Shown here in pieces: positions 6,391 through 6,494 of a stretch of DNA of 6,494 nucleotides; within the stretch, counting starts at the first letter, position 1; each line of letters begins with the position of its first letter. The notes under the pieces were generated by a model. That model was not told the DNA's origin, ran no database searches, and saw only the letters and a list, made by a program, of their open reading frames with translations. The stretch covers positions 1-6,494 of the forward strand of contig JAJYJL010000489.1 of the NCBI GenBank assembly GCA_021789565.1. The letters are read 5' to 3'. The position numbers and the translations under genes are program-made. Source of the DNA: Acidobacteriota bacterium. Its GTDB lineage: Bacteria > Acidobacteriota > Terriglobia > UBA7540.

Positions 6391-6494
6391 TTACTTCACG
6401 CCACCAACCCCCACAGGTTGTGGTTTGATCAAAGTTGCGAACGGAGCCGGATTTACTTGCACCGCCTGTTGAGCCAAACGATAGAACAGCTTTC
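6391..6494 (-). CDS. Possible C-terminal end of another protein (truncated by window)
   Basis: On the minus strand a frame is open from the window edge to a TAA at 6393-6391, giving 33 residues: KLFYRLAQQAVQVNPAPFAT followed by LIKPQPVGVGGVK. It reads like a natural protein tail and lies 144 bases upstream of the DUF4091/GH123-like gene on the same strand, as expected for a preceding operon member. A second minus-strand frame is open for a similar length (stop near 6373) but has a poorer codon-third-base pattern by eye. The piece is too short to assign a family. Confidence 0.35.
   Translation of the reverse strand, partial: KLFYRLAQQAVQVNPAPFATLIKPQPVGVGGVK

Overview
The window looks like chromosomal DNA from a GC-rich, Gram-negative-type soil bacterium, most probably an acidobacterium. 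This is inferred from three things: the intergenic repeat of the TGTCAT-CTGAGCGAAGCGAAG type that is familiar from Acidobacteria (and some other phyla), a Tat-exported DUF4091/GH123-type carbohydrate protein, and general gene style. No rRNA, tRNA, CRISPR array, transposase, integrase or phage gene was seen, so taxonomy rests on indirect signs.

Plus-strand block (1-3282): the C-terminal part of an unidentified protein that began before the window, then a 12-helix APC-superfamily permease of the putrescine importer (PlaP/PuuP) type, then an M20 metallopeptidase/deacylase. All three point the same way with gaps of 72 and 92 bases and could be one transcription unit. The permease plus M20 pair suggests uptake of an amine or amino acid and hydrolysis of an N-acylated or peptide-like compound. 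The substrate cannot be read from the sequence.

Convergent gap (3283-3811): about 530 bases without a credible gene. They are filled largely by a run of inverted repeats: one 80-base imperfect palindrome of the GAGCGAAGCGAAG family, a four-copy alternating CCACGGTCA array, an 11-bp-arm hairpin and a weaker hairpin. Apparent ORFs here are translations of the repeats.

Minus-strand block (6494-3812, read right to left): possibly the last 33 residues of another protein at the window edge, then a Tat-signal protein with a DUF4091/GH123-like architecture, then a 177-residue soluble protein with a Cache/PAS-like C-terminal half. The last two overlap by four bases (ATGA) and are almost certainly translated together.

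No clearly new defence or mobile system is visible. The items most worth a second look are the M20 enzyme with a rewritten lid domain, the coupled DUF4091/Cache-like pair, and the hairpin island between the convergent operons.
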